From Oceanobacillus senegalensis (GTDB taxonomy: Bacteria > Bacillota > Bacilli > Bacillales > Amphibacillaceae), in assembly GCF_900176885.1 (NCBI RefSeq), contig NZ_LT839648.1:2189740-2253739 (forward strand): 64,000 nucleotides of DNA, in the 5' to 3' direction. Positions 17,447 to 26,267 of the stretch are shown piece after piece. The notes under the pieces are model-generated. The model was not told where the DNA came from and searched no databases. It was given only the letters and a program-made list of their open reading frames with translations. The translations under genes and the position numbers were made by a program. Every line of letters begins with the position of its first letter. The stretch's first letter is position 1.

Positions 17447-18403
17447 TTATTTCTCATTCGGTAAGAGATTTGTATCAATATACTCCTCAACCGTTTCATC
17501 TAACTCGTTACGAAATTGTTCTGAAATACGTTGATTAAACTCTCCCATGGTAATAACTTCATCCTGAAAGTCAAAGGTAAGTATATCTCCTTTCAGCTTT
17601 CCTTTATTAAATTGTTCAGCAGTAATTTCATACAACTTGTCTACACGTTGTATCGTACTTGTCAATACGGTATTTGGTGCTAGTTCTAATTGATCTTCCA
17701 CATAACCTATTACATATAGATTGTCCTTAGCTGCCAGTCTAATAATCTCTTCACTAAATGAATCTCCTGTGGGATAAAACACATCCACTCCTTCTTTTTT
17801 CATGGATTCATACAATGAAATCGCAGTTTTTAAATCATTCCAACTTTTAATATAATCAATTTCTACAACAGCATTTGGATTTTGATATTTAACCCCTTCA
17901 TAAAAACCTTCTATTTCCGGTTGCCATAGAAAAGAAGCGATGACTCCAACCTTATTCGTATTCGTCATTTCACCAGCAACCATTCCACCAAAAAATCCCA
18001 TGGCATGACTATTAAAATTAAGACTTGTTACATTTTCACTATGAAGGCTACCATTAAAATATACAAAATGTACGTCAGGGTAAAAACGAGCGATATCTAA
18101 GAAATAATCCCCGTACTTACTGCTATGTCCGAAAATTAGGTTAACACCATCCTGAACAAATTCATCAACCGCTACTCGTATTTCTTCCTCGGTATTAATA
18201 TTTTCTTTATAAAATATATCCGTTTCAAAAGTTTCACCGATTTGCTGTAGTCCTCGATAACCACTTTCATTCCATGCATTTCCTTCAATCGTACTATCAA
18301 CCAGCATGCCTACATTTTGAATATTCCCCGATTCGAAATAACTGCATCCAGTTAAGAAAAATAAAAAGGAGATAAGGTAGAGTATTTTATTGAACGATCT
18401 CAA
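17447..18403 (-). CDS. med: Med-type lipoprotein, positive regulator of comK (BMP family)
   Basis: The product is about 318 residues with a lipoprotein signal (hydrophobic stretch then LTGC) and a BMP/PnrA-type periplasmic-binding domain. Shared blocks with B. subtilis Med include VGMLVDSTI, MGFFGGMVAGEMT, VGVIASFLWQPE and NTVLTSTIQRVDK. Med raises competence gene expression in B. subtilis through an unclear route. TTG at 18403 fits GGAG at an eight-base distance; GTG three codons upstream is the alternative. Unlike B. subtilis, no comZ gene follows it before fabH. comK itself is present at 42.5 kb. Confidence 0.85.
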   Translation of the reverse strand: MRSFNKILYLISFLFFLTGCSYFESGNIQNVGMLVDSTIEGNAWNESGYRGLQQIGETFETDIFYKENINTEEEIRVAVDEFVQDGVNLIFGHSSKYGDYFLDIARFYPDVHFVYFNGSLHSENVTSLNFNSHAMGFFGGMVAGEMTNTNKVGVIASFLWQPEIEGFYEGVKYQNPNAVVEIDYIKSWNDLKTAISLYESMKKEGVDVFYPTGDSFSEEIIRLAAKDNLYVIGYVEDQLELAPNTVLTSTIQRVDKLYEITAEQFNKGKLKGDILTFDFQDEVITMGEFNQRISEQFRNELDETVEEYIDTNLLPNEK

Positions 18404-18480
18404 AAAAGGCACTCCAATCTTTAATGCACTTCTCTACATTCTTTTCATAGTCCCATTATACCCATCTAGACAATGATTTT

Positions 18481-19083
18481 CTAATTTTGAGGGTAAAAAT
18501 TTTTATATCGTTCATAATGAGTTAATACATTGTCTTTCTTTTTTGTAATGAAATTTTTATCATTCATATAGATACCATTTTCTATATCATTTCTATTCAC
18601 CTTCATTTCCTTTTCATTAGGTAATTTGGAAGAGTTTACCCATTGAACGAGTGCTGAAGTAAAGTCATGGATATATATAGCATCCTCTTTAAACTCTTTT
18701 GAATCGAAAGAAAGTAGTTTTCCATCGTGATAGAAGCCATTTTGATTCATAGGCATCCATTCTCCAAATAATAATGCCTGTATATGAACGGTATTCTCAT
18801 TTAAAGAATGTATCGTTTCTTCATCTGAATTAATAACGAATATTCGTTCTGCATGAGGAACATCTATTTCTTTATTATGCCCTATTATTATACATGTACT
18901 ATATATTTTCCTCTCTTTACCCGAAACGAAAGAAAACGAACTGTTTCTCCCAAAAAACATAGATAAATCATCTGAAATGTTCCTATCTATAACTCCATCT
19001 ACCTCATGCTGATTATCTAAAAGCTCATTTACAACATGAAAACCAATCCATTGATTACAATTTACAACGAGTACAGACATCAT
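18481..19083 (-). CDS. YjaV-like degenerate NAD(P)-binding protein
   Basis: The 200-residue protein has an N-terminal Rossmann-like start (VLVVNCNQWIGFHVVNELL), where the usual glycine motif is degraded to NCNQWIG. It lacks an obvious SDR catalytic Tyr-Lys pair. The position directly upstream of med on the same strand equals that of yjaV in B. subtilis. The ATG follows AAAGGAGGATA. A non-catalytic, perhaps regulatory role is inferred. Identification rests mainly on synteny. Confidence 0.6.
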   Translation of the reverse strand: MMSVLVVNCNQWIGFHVVNELLDNQHEVDGVIDRNISDDLSMFFGRNSSFSFVSGKERKIYSTCIIIGHNKEIDVPHAERIFVINSDEETIHSLNENTVHIQALLFGEWMPMNQNGFYHDGKLLSFDSKEFKEDAIYIHDFTSALVQWVNSSKLPNEKEMKVNRNDIENGIYMNDKNFITKKKDNVLTHYERYKNFYPQN

Positions 19084-19416
19084 TATCCTCCTTTATTATC
19101 GTTAGGAAATTAAAATTTTTTAAATCCCATGCTTAAGGAAAAAGCCTTTTGGTCACCCTTTTTAGGACGAAAACCTTTTTTAGTATATCGTGTAGTTTAC
19201 ACTCCTCTGCATGGAATACATGAAATAGCGAATCACGAGGTAATACATGAAGTTGCTTCACTGAAGAACGGTCAAGTTTAAGTTTTTCTAAGAATCCAAG
19301 AATATAGGACGAATTAATCCTTTTCCTTTATCTTCTATTTTGGTAAACTATACGTAAGAATGTAAGAAATCTATACATGCTTATGAAATTGAATAGTAAA
19401 ATGTGAGGTGTAAACG
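19084..19416. other. Intergenic region with an orphan open frame
   Basis: The minus strand is open from 19327 to a TAA at 19133 (64 codons, protein-like SSYILGFLEKLKLDR...VKQLHVLPRDSLFHVF) but has no ATG, GTG or TTG start with a ribosome binding site. It may be a gene fragment. Nothing else was recognised. Confidence 0.35.
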
Positions 19417-19590
19417 GTGCGATACATAGTTTCTATTATATGGGCTGTACTAATTAGTGGGGCTATCTCTTATGTACTTACAAGTATGGGTGGGGATCCA
19501 TTTGTTCTTTTTGACATGCTGGTCCTTGCAGGTATTCTTTCAGTAGCAACATTTCTATTAGGCGATGGAATTCTAACCGATAAGTATTAA
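19417..19590 (+). CDS. yjzD: YjzD family small membrane protein (DUF2929)
   Basis: The frame is 57 residues from GTG (GTGAGGTGTAAACG upstream). It has two hydrophobic segments, at residues 3-22 and 31-49, and the MRYIVSIIWAVLISGAISYV start typical of YjzD/DUF2929. It lies upstream of the yjaV-med-fabH block, as yjzD does in B. subtilis. Function is unknown. A strong terminator follows. Confidence 0.75.
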   Translation: MRYIVSIIWAVLISGAISYVLTSMGGDPFVLFDMLVLAGILSVATFLLGDGILTDKY

Positions 19591-19602
19591 ATACGTAAGT
19601 TT

Positions 19603-19634
19603 AAACCCTTGCCGACAAGGACTGGCAAGGGTTT
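19603..19634. terminator. Bidirectional terminator yjzD / coat-like gene
   Basis: A perfect 11-bp stem (AAACCCTTGCC) with a 10-base loop lies between two convergent genes. Confidence 0.85.
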
Positions 19635-19639
19635 CGTTA

Positions 19640-20080
19640 TTAATACCAAGGTAATGTACTAAGTGCAACTAAGGCAGCTAACGGAAGAACTAGTCTTCTA
19701 AACCTTCTAGGTGGTCTGCCATACCAATAACCATAGCCTGGGTATCCATATCCCGGAAAACCATAGCCTGGAAATCCATAACCGAATTGGCGATGTTGAT
19801 CTTGCACCTGACCGTCCATTCCATCTTGATTTCGCATGTTACTATACATTCCCGGATATTGTGGATAATTGTGCATATGGCCCATCCCAGACTGGTATCC
19901 ATCATATCCCATTTCTTGGGTTGAATCTATCGGTAGTGCAAAATAAACATATTCATCGTCTAAACCTGTAACAATCCCATCAAACTTTGTTCCATCTGTT
20001 GTTTCTGCAAGTACATATGAATGCATATGCTTTTTACATAAATCATATATATGATGATGATTTTGATAATGTTTTTTCAT
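19640..20080 (-). CDS. Sm-like/Gly-Tyr-rich protein, probable spore-associated
   Basis: The 146-residue protein has an N-terminal domain (about 1-55) with LCKKHMHSYVLAETTDG and FDGIVTGLDDEYVYFALP, resembling a small Sm-like beta barrel. A Met/Gln/Asn-rich linker follows, then a GYGFPGYGFPGYGYPGYGYW repeat region and a hydrophobic tail (LVLPLAALVALSTLPWY). Gly-Tyr-Pro repeats are common in coat proteins that become tyrosine cross-linked. A sigma-K-like element lies upstream. The N-terminal domain type is widespread in Bacillaceae without known function. Spore localisation is inference. Confidence 0.65.
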   Translation of the reverse strand: MKKHYQNHHHIYDLCKKHMHSYVLAETTDGTKFDGIVTGLDDEYVYFALPIDSTQEMGYDGYQSGMGHMHNYPQYPGMYSNMRNQDGMDGQVQDQHRQFGYGFPGYGFPGYGYPGYGYWYGRPPRRFRRLVLPLAALVALSTLPWY

Positions 20081-20102
20081 TTTCTAAAACCTCCTCACCA
20101 AC

Positions 20103-20131
20103 TAAGCTATTCATTAGCCTATAGGATGGTG
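20103..20131 (-). promoter_or_regulatory. Possible sigma-K promoter of the Gly-Tyr-rich gene
   Basis: The minus strand has ACC at -35, a 16-base spacer and AATAGCTTA at -10, one mismatch from CATANNNTA. Confidence 0.35.
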
Positions 20132-20240
20132 ACTATAAGAAAATCAACTATTTAATGAAATACAAGGTAATACTAACGATTTATGTAAATCCGATGAATA
20201 TCGAGAACTAGAGCTAGATGTAGATTAAGGAGAGAAACCA

Positions 20241-21062
20241 ATGGATTTTTTTGAGAAACTTACCACATTAATTCAATATTTATTTTTAGGACTGGTACAA
20301 GGTGTTACAGAACCTATTCCAATTTCATCAAGTGGACATCTTGTTATTTTTAGAGAGTTATTTGGAATTGAAAAAGAAGGACTATCATTCGAAATCTTTG
20401 TAAACTTCGCTTCATTACTTGCAGTTCTTTTAATTTATCGAGAAGATATTATCAGACTAATAAAAAATGGTGCCCTCTATCTTTTCAAGAAAGAAGAGAC
20501 AGCAAAAAGCGATTTTATGTTTATCGTCTACCTTGTTATCGCAACTATTCCAGTTGGGGTAGTTGGTGTGTTATTCGGAGATGCAATTGGAGCAGCATTA
20601 AGCAATCCAGTTGTTGTTGGGTATACTTTACTTATTACAGCTGCTGCAGTATGGATCATTAGAAATATGCGTGGACGAAAGAATGATGGAGATTTAACAA
20701 CAAAAGATGCTATCATTGTTGGATTAGCGCAGACCATTGCTGTAACACCTGGAATCAGCCGCTCCGGATCAACTATTGTTGCTTCCATGCTAGTCGGCAT
20801 GAAACAAGAAACTGCATTACGCTTTTCATTTTTACTATACATTCCAGTTAGCCTTGGAACAACTATCTTAGAGGTCCCAGAAATGGTTGGTTCAAGCGAA
20901 TTTCAGACAATGCTTATCCCTAATTTAATAGCGTTCCTTGCCTCATTCGTCGCAACCTATTTTGCATTAAAATGGTTTATGAATATCATGGCTAGGGGAA
21001 ACTTAAAATACTTCTCCTACTACTGTGTCGTTGTCGGTTTACTCGTTATTTTATTCTTGTAA
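20241..21062 (+). CDS. uppP: Undecaprenyl-diphosphate phosphatase (UppP/BacA)
   Basis: The 273-residue polytopic membrane enzyme recycles undecaprenyl pyrophosphate for cell-wall synthesis and can give bacitracin resistance. The first signature is [16 protein letters not shown] (Glu24 and the SSSGH string). The second is [11 protein letters not shown], with the catalytic Arg. EPIPISSSG differs from the more common EFLPISSTG and marks a subgroup. About eight helices are predicted. ATG follows AAGGAGAGAAACCA. It stands alone between its own terminator and a divergent coat-like gene. Confidence 0.92.
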   Translation: MDFFEKLTTLIQYLFLGLVQGVTEPIPISSSGHLVIFRELFGIEKEGLSFEIFVNFASLLAVLLIYREDIIRLIKNGALYLFKKEETAKSDFMFIVYLVIATIPVGVVGVLFGDAIGAALSNPVVVGYTLLITAAAVWIIRNMRGRKNDGDLTTKDAIIVGLAQTIAVTPGISRSGSTIVASMLVGMKQETALRFSFLLYIPVSLGTTILEVPEMVGSSEFQTMLIPNLIAFLASFVATYFALKWFMNIMARGNLKYFSYYCVVVGLLVILFL

Positions 21063-21065
21063 CAA

Positions 21066-21099
21066 AAAAGCTCTTCTCATAACTTCGAGAAGAGCTTTT
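21066..21099. terminator. Bidirectional uppP / csp terminator
   Basis: A perfect 13-bp stem (AAAAGCTCTTCTC) with an 8-base loop lies between convergent genes. Confidence 0.9.
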
Positions 21100-21108
21100 C
21101 ATTTTCAT

Positions 21109-21309
21109 TTATGACTTTTCAACATTAGATGCTTGTGGGCCACGGTCACCTTCCACTATTTCGAACGTAACCTCTTGTCCTTCATCTAATGTCTTAAATC
21201 CTTCTCCTTGAATAGCAGAATAATGTACGAAAACATCGTCTCCACCTTCTACTTCGATAAAGCCAAAGCCTTTATCTGCGTTAAACCATTTTACAGTACC
21301 TCTGTTCAA
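21109..21309 (-). CDS. CspA-family cold-shock protein
   Basis: The 66-residue single OB-fold RNA/ssDNA chaperone has RNP1 (KGFGFIEV) and RNP2 (VFVHYSAI) motifs. The start is TTG at 21309: TGGAGGAATTTTTC precedes it and the length matches Bacillus CspB/C/D. Upstream ATGs in the frame lie in the leader, which probably forms the usual cold-shock 5' UTR. Which csp paralogue it is cannot be decided here. Confidence 0.93.
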   Translation of the reverse strand: MNRGTVKWFNADKGFGFIEVEGGDDVFVHYSAIQGEGFKTLDEGQEVTFEIVEGDRGPQASNVEKS

Positions 21310-21636
21310 GAAAAATTCCTCCATATCTTTAATAATTCTTAATAAGCCCATTTTGGACTATATATAAGTTTATTTTCCCTTAAAAACATCTTTCTATACA
21401 TGTTAAAATAAATAAAAATACATTTTCCTGTAATTTCTTATTTTTAACCTTCAAATGCAAACATTAACTGTGTAATTTGAATTCTGCACGTGTGGATTTC
21501 CGCTTTGGACACTTGCATTATGTGAACACGACATCGTGTTGGCTTAAGTTTGCTCACCTGCAGTGGAAAACGTAGTGTATTTCTGTAGCGATAATCACGC
21601 ACTATTAATGAAATAACAGTTATAAATAGAAAACAG

Positions 21637-21689
21637 CCATAAAAAAGCACTTACGCAATCATTACGAATTCGCAAGTGCTTTTTTATGG
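21637..21689 (-). terminator. yitW terminator
   Basis: A perfect 16-bp stem (CCATAAAAAAGCACTT and complement) lies ten bases after the stop of the gene at 21700. The 21400-21636 stretch beside it contains no supported gene. Confidence 0.85.
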
Positions 21690-21699
21690 TAGTTTTTTA

Positions 21700-22011
21700 T
21701 CAATCTGGAATTCCCAAAGCGATTTTAGCATAGCGAGACATTTTTTCTTTGGACCAAGGTGGGTTCCAAACAATATTAACTTCCGTCTCTTTTACTTCAG
21801 GGATATCGGATAGCGCAAATTTCACATCACGCTCAATATGCGCGGATAGTGGACAACCCATTGCTGTAAGTGTCATCGTAACTGTACAAAGACCTTCGTC
21901 ATTTAATTCAGCATCATATACCAACCCTAAGTTAACAATATCTATGCCTAATTCAGGGTCAATTACATTCTCTAATGCCCCCATAAGATTTTCTTTTAAA
22001 GCTTCATCCAT
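21700..22011 (-). CDS. yitW: Metal-sulfur cluster assembly factor (MIP18/DUF59; YitW/SufT-like)
   Basis: The 103-residue protein has the DUF59 core: NVIDPELGIDIVNLGLVY, then TMTLTAMGCPLSAHIERDV with a conserved Cys, and VNIVWNPPWSKEKMS at the C-terminus. It assists maturation of Fe-S proteins. The start follows AAAGGGAGGTTAATGGA. It is followed by yitV and yitU homologues, as in B. subtilis. Confidence 0.9.
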   Translation of the reverse strand: MDEALKENLMGALENVIDPELGIDIVNLGLVYDAELNDEGLCTVTMTLTAMGCPLSAHIERDVKFALSDIPEVKETEVNIVWNPPWSKEKMSRYAKIALGIPD

Positions 22012-22109
22012 TCCATTAACCTCCCTTTTATACCTTTCTTATATTTAAACATACTTTCACATATTTTCAAATGATATAAATCACACCTAAGAATGTTGGG
22101 AAATTTTTT

Positions 22110-22871
22110 TTACAGGTACGTTTCAAACCATTTTACTGTTTCCAATTTTGCTGGACGGCTCACCTTATGATCACGATTTACTTCTTTTACGTAACGAATA
22201 TGCTCTTGTTGTTTATATTGTTTTTTTGCTTCTACATAAAAGCTATAGGAATGATCAAACGGTACAACTGAATCATTTTCTCCATGCCAAAAAAACAACG
22301 GGCGATTATTTAATTTTTCAACCTTTAATGATAAATCAATGGACTTAAGCTGATCATACAGTTGATTTAGCATTTCATCTGTGATTGGAAGGTTTACCAT
22401 TTTACGGTAATTATCCACTAACGTTTTGGCAAACATGGAAATTTTCGGCGATCCCATCAAAATTGCTGCAACATTAATCCAAGAGAATTGTGTTAATGCA
22501 GCTGAAGTTGTTATTCCCCCCATGCTAGTGCCTGCAAGCCCAATTCGTTCATCTAAAATTAATTCATTATCCTCAAAGTATTCTTTGATGGATTGAATGT
22601 CTTTTAAATTTTGCATTACAATATCCCAGAAAGCAATGGTTCGATTAAGTTGTGAAATACCATTTTCCCGTTCTCCATGATGTAAACTATCAGGAAGGAT
22701 TACGCGAAAGCCTTTCTCAGCAAGTAAATAGGCTAAATCTAGGTTATGTTCCTTTGCACTAGTAAATCCGTGTTGATATATGATAAGTGGTAATTTTTGT
22801 TTTTCCTCCACTAAATCTACTACGATTAAGCTAGGTATTTGATTTATTTCTTTTTTCAATACGCCAATCAT
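22110..22871 (-). CDS. yitV: Alpha/beta-hydrolase esterase, YitV family
   Basis: This 253-residue serine hydrolase has YQHGFTSAKEHN (oxyanion region), a nucleophile elbow GTSMGG, a lid with Met/Phe residues, and C-terminal Asp (GENDSVVPF) and His (RDHKVS) acid/base residues. It is cytosolic, with no signal peptide. The physiological ester is unknown. It is divergent from yitU. Confidence 0.85.
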   Translation of the reverse strand: MIGVLKKEINQIPSLIVVDLVEEKQKLPLIIYQHGFTSAKEHNLDLAYLLAEKGFRVILPDSLHHGERENGISQLNRTIAFWDIVMQNLKDIQSIKEYFEDNELILDERIGLAGTSMGGITTSAALTQFSWINVAAILMGSPKISMFAKTLVDNYRKMVNLPITDEMLNQLYDQLKSIDLSLKVEKLNNRPLFFWHGENDSVVPFDHSYSFYVEAKKQYKQQEHIRYVKEVNRDHKVSRPAKLETVKWFETYL

Positions 22872-23042
22872 TTTGCGTCTCTCCTTGCCATTATAATAGT
22901 TCTATTTTAAAGGGAATTCATCTTTTCAAGCATACATGTACTATCTTAACTAATTATTTACAACTTTAACAAGCTTTTAACAAAAAATAACTTTACATGT
23001 AAGGTTTTGCACTATAAACTTAGGGCATATGAGGTGAATGTG

Positions 23043-23873
23043 ATGAAAAAAAGACATTTAATTGCTTTAGATTTAGATGGAACGCTATTAACAGATCAAA
23101 AGGTAATTAGTCCCCGTACAAAGTGTACTGTCCAAACTGCGATTCAAGAAGGTCATATCGTGGTCATTGCAACGGGTAGACCACATCGTGCAAGCATTGG
23201 TTATTATCATGAACTTCAGTTAGATACACCGATGGTAAATTTTAACGGAGCTCTTATCCATCATCCTACAGATAGAAAATGGGATGTTCTCCATAACCCA
23301 ATGCCTATACGCACCGCCAGGCAAATTATTGATGCGTGTTATGATTTAGAAGTCCATAATATTCTTGCTGAAATTATGGACAATGTATACCTTGATCAGT
23401 ACGATGAAAAGATATTAGAGATCTTTCACGAGTCAAAAGATGATACACCAATTACCATTGGAAACCTAAAACATAAATTAAAAGAGGATCCGACTTCCCT
23501 TCTTATTTATCCAAAAGAAGAGGATATTTTAAGATTACGGAATCATTTAACAGAATATCATGCCGAATTGATTGAACATAGAAAATGGGGTGCACCTTAT
23601 AATGTCATTGAGATTGTTAAAAAAGGTATGAATAAAGCGGTCGGCCTACAGAAAATTGCCCACTACTTTAATATACCTAAAGATCATATTATCGCATTCG
23701 GTGATGAAGATAATGATTTAGAAATGATTGATTATGCTGGTGTTGGCGTAGCAATGGAAAATGGAATTAATGAATTAAAGCAAATTGCTAATCATGTCAC
23801 CAATACAAATGAACAAGATGGTGTTGGAGAATTCTTAGAAAATTATTTGCAATTGAACATAAAATCGGTATAG
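23043..23873 (+). CDS. yitU: HAD-superfamily (Cof type) phosphatase YitU
   Basis: The 276-residue HAD enzyme has motif I DLDGTLL, motif II TGRPHRA (Thr), a C2-type cap, motif III Lys in NKAVGLQKI and motif IV GDEDNDLEMI. B. subtilis YitU dephosphorylates the riboflavin intermediate 5-amino-6-(5-phosphoribitylamino)uracil, and this orthologue probably does too. ATG at 23043 is preferred (GAGGTGAATGTG upstream); the longer frame begins 12 codons earlier without a good site. A hairpin terminator follows at 23913. Confidence 0.85.
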   Translation: MKKRHLIALDLDGTLLTDQKVISPRTKCTVQTAIQEGHIVVIATGRPHRASIGYYHELQLDTPMVNFNGALIHHPTDRKWDVLHNPMPIRTARQIIDACYDLEVHNILAEIMDNVYLDQYDEKILEIFHESKDDTPITIGNLKHKLKEDPTSLLIYPKEEDILRLRNHLTEYHAELIEHRKWGAPYNVIEIVKKGMNKAVGLQKIAHYFNIPKDHIIAFGDEDNDLEMIDYAGVGVAMENGINELKQIANHVTNTNEQDGVGEFLENYLQLNIKSV

Positions 23874-23912
23874 TTTACCATGCTTATAAATTTAATTATC
23901 AGTCATACTATT

Positions 23913-23937
23913 AGTGAACGTTTCAAAAGCGTTCACT
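23913..23937 (+). terminator. yitU terminator
   Basis: An 8-bp stem (AGTGAACG/CGTTCACT) is followed by TTTACTTTTTG. Confidence 0.7.
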
Positions 23938-24020
23938 TTTACTTTTTGAGCATGAGTTTGGAGTTAGGACAAAATTTCAGGTTTTCCAATTGATTCTGAA
24001 TCTCTGAAGGAGGAATTAGT

Positions 24021-24164
24021 TTGGGAAAAAGAAGTAAATCAAAACGATTTATACAGCAAGGGGCTGACTCCGTTAGAAAGCATGCTGAAAGATTCCCCTA
24101 TCGTTCCACATTGTCCGAACGAAACAGAGAAAAGAATGATACAGACACATTAGGAGGGTTTTAA
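24021..24164 (+). CDS. Small basic protein (47 aa), possible spore protein
   Basis: A TTG start with GAAGGAGGAATTAG upstream opens a frame of 47 residues, MGKRSKSKRF...TDTLGGF, highly charged and resembling minor small acid-soluble spore proteins in composition. Its stop codon abuts the start of the next gene, and the AGGAGG of the next ribosome binding site lies inside its last codons, so the two are translationally coupled. No family is certain. Confidence 0.6.
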   Translation: MGKRSKSKRFIQQGADSVRKHAERFPYRSTLSERNREKNDTDTLGGF

Positions 24165-24356
24165 TTGCAAAACAATTTATTCCAACAAGCAAAGAATGCG
24201 GTTAATAACTTAATGAAAATGAATGGTACCAATGAAGCCGAAAAACAAGCTGCACAGAATGCAATTCAATCAGCATATGCTGAAGCTTCTCCTGAAGAAA
24301 AACAGCAATTACAACAGCTTGAGCAGCAATTAAAACAGCAAAACCAATTAAAATAA
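24165..24356 (+). CDS. DUF3813 family protein (YitR-like)
   Basis: The 63-residue helical, Gln-rich protein begins NNLFQQAKNAVNNLM, the pattern of the YitR/DUF3813 family in the same chromosomal neighbourhood of Bacillus. The start is TTG with AGGAGGGTTTTAA directly upstream. The C-terminus is a glutamine-rich helix. Function is unknown, and it is co-transcribed with the preceding basic protein. Confidence 0.65.
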   Translation: MQNNLFQQAKNAVNNLMKMNGTNEAEKQAAQNAIQSAYAEASPEEKQQLQQLEQQLKQQNQLK

Positions 24357-24403
24357 CCTCTGCATATTGCTTACGGTGAGTTCGGGAATTTTCCTAAGCA
24401 CCT

Positions 24404-24432
24404 ATCCTCATCCTTGTTATAAGGGTGGGGAT
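24404..24432 (+). terminator. Terminator of the 24021-24356 operon
   Basis: A 12-bp near-perfect stem (ATCCTCATCCTT with AAGGGTGGGGAT) and a 5-base loop, followed by a short T-run. Confidence 0.6.
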
Positions 24433-24501
24433 GTTACTTTATTCCAACCTCAGAATCTGCTAATATAGAGATAACAATGAAAGAAGAAGGTGGAATGAAT
24501 T

Positions 24502-24765
24502 ATGAGTATTCGAGTAGAAAGTACTCCAAACCCAAATGCCATGAAATTTACAACAGATAGTATTATTTTCGAAGGAACTTCAAGTGTTTCCGTTATGCCT
24601 GGTGATACAAGTGAGCATGCAATATTAAACGACTTAATGAAAATAGATGGTGTAGATAATGTTTTTGGATATCAAAATTTTATTACCATTAATAAACAAT
24701 TTGATGTGGAGTGGGATAGCCTTACACCTAAAGTAACAGAAATTATGGAAAAATACGGGTATTAA
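24502..24765 (+). CDS. Nfu/NifU N-terminal domain protein
   Basis: The 87-residue protein carries the Nfu_N signature PNPNAMKF at residues 9-16, with the fold continuing to the C-terminus. Such stand-alone domains bind Fe-S scaffold proteins. There is no CxxC, so it does not itself hold a cluster like the C-terminal NifU domain. ATG follows AAGAAGGTGGAATGAATT. Confidence 0.85.
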   Translation: MSIRVESTPNPNAMKFTTDSIIFEGTSSVSVMPGDTSEHAILNDLMKIDGVDNVFGYQNFITINKQFDVEWDSLTPKVTEIMEKYGY

Positions 24766-24798
24766 ATTTTGTAATATAGAATTATACATAACAAAAGC

Positions 24799-24839
24799 AG
24801 AGCTAAAAAGCCAGTAAATTTCAATGCTTTATTAGCTCT
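24799..24839. terminator. Bidirectional terminator
   Basis: AGAGCTAAAAAGC pairs with GCTTTATTAGCTCT (one bulge) between the convergent Nfu_N and lipoprotein genes. Confidence 0.75.
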
Positions 24840-24852
24840 TCTTTTTTATTAT

Positions 24853-25224
24853 TTAACTTTGGATATCAATCGGTATATAGTTCGGATTTAACATTTTACC
24901 TTTTCCATCTTTTGAATAGATTACAATGACTGGAGGTTCCTCACTCTTCCCTACTCGCTCCGTAATAATTGATTTAATTTCGATGTCAACCCATGTATCT
25001 TTGTCTACTTCCACTTTTTGTTCTTCTTTTAAAACTTCTTCCCCCTGTTCCATTCGATAATAAATTTCTGAACCGGATACGTTTGCTTCTGCTGTTACAT
25101 GTACTTTCTTGTTATCTACATTTACATCCACATTTCTTAATTCAAACGTAGCTGCTTCTTCATCAACGTTATTACAACCAACTAATAGAATGGCCATACA
25201 ACAAATTAAAAGAAAATATTTCAT
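24853..25224 (-). CDS. Small lipoprotein
   Basis: The 123-residue protein has a lipoprotein signal (MKYFLLICCMAILLVGC, lipobox LVGC) and an all-beta, Ig-like extracellular domain with alternating charged and hydrophobic residues. It lies 18 bases downstream of yitT on the same strand and is likely co-transcribed. Function is unknown. Confidence 0.75.
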   Translation of the reverse strand: MKYFLLICCMAILLVGCNNVDEEAATFELRNVDVNVDNKKVHVTAEANVSGSEIYYRMEQGEEVLKEEQKVEVDKDTWVDIEIKSIITERVGKSEEPPVIVIYSKDGKGKMLNPNYIPIDIQS

Positions 25225-25242
25225 ATCTTCTCCCTCCGATTT

Positions 25243-26085
25243 TCAATCACGTCTAAAGAATCCATAAATCCCTGCCGTATCTACTATATTTGTAAAAGCC
25301 TCGGGATCAACGTCATAAATAATGGATTCCAAATCATATAACTCATACCTTGTAACTACTAGGTATAGCATATTCTTATCTGTTTTTGTATACGCTCCTA
25401 CAGCTGGAAGTATCGTTATTCCTCTGACTAAACGATTATGAATAGCCTTTTGCAATTCTTCCGCTTTATGTGTAATAATCATGGCTGTTACTTTTTCATG
25501 ACGAGTATGGAGAGCATCAATTACTCTCGTTGATACGTAAAGGGTTAACATCGTATACAACGCATTTTCTGGCTCATAAAGTATTCCAGCTAATACAATG
25601 ATTACACTGTTCATAATTAAAAAGTAATTACCTATTGGCTTATCCTTCATTCGGGACAAAATCATAGCAACAATATCCATTCCACCTGTAGACGCCCCAT
25701 GCTTTAAGGTAAGTCCAATACCTACTCCGGCTAAAACCCCACCAAAAACAGCATTTAGGATTATATCATCAGACAAACCCATTACAGGTAAAATTTCAAG
25801 AAAAAGAGTGGAAAACACAACCGATACAATACTATAAATTGTAAACCCTTTTCCAACTTTAAACCACCCTAATATCAAAACGGGGACATTTAGTAAGAAT
25901 AAAATAATCCCTGTACTTAAACCAATCCCTAGAAAATCATTAAATATGCTCGCGATTATTTGTGCAGCACCGGTGAATCCACTTGCATACACATTCGCTT
26001 CGATTAGAAAGAAGTTCAGCGATATCGCATTTAATAATCCCCCTAGGATAACAATAAAAATACGTTTTGCCTCAACCATAAACAT
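25243..26085 (-). CDS. yitT: YitT family membrane protein (DUF161/DUF2179)
   Basis: The 280-residue protein has five or six membrane helices in the first 190 residues (DUF161), including the GGVLAGVGIGLTLKHGASTGG signature, and a C-terminal DUF2179 cytosolic domain (VTAMIITHKAEELQKAI, GITILPAVGAYT). It is a probable transporter of unknown substrate. ATG follows AAGGAGAGTTTGCT. The order with yitU and degV matches B. subtilis. Confidence 0.88.
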   Translation of the reverse strand: MFMVEAKRIFIVILGGLLNAISLNFFLIEANVYASGFTGAAQIIASIFNDFLGIGLSTGIILFLLNVPVLILGWFKVGKGFTIYSIVSVVFSTLFLEILPVMGLSDDIILNAVFGGVLAGVGIGLTLKHGASTGGMDIVAMILSRMKDKPIGNYFLIMNSVIIVLAGILYEPENALYTMLTLYVSTRVIDALHTRHEKVTAMIITHKAEELQKAIHNRLVRGITILPAVGAYTKTDKNMLYLVVTRYELYDLESIIYDVDPEAFTNIVDTAGIYGFFRRD

Positions 26086-26267
26086 AGCAAACTCTCCTTA
26101 GTTCATTTTCTAAACATCCATTAAATCCGTTTAATTAATTACACTTCCATAATCAATCACTAAATGAAAATAGGAAGATCAAAGATATCCTAAACTTTGA
26201 CTAATTTTCTGTATCACTATACACTTAAAATGAAAGAGATGAAACTATTGATTGCAGGTGAAAATAT

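Noticed and set aside
21444-21650. 68-codon minus-strand frame downstream of the csp gene
   Set aside because: No good ribosome binding site, unusual Cys/His/Arg composition, and its start lies within the yitW terminator. It is probably non-coding.
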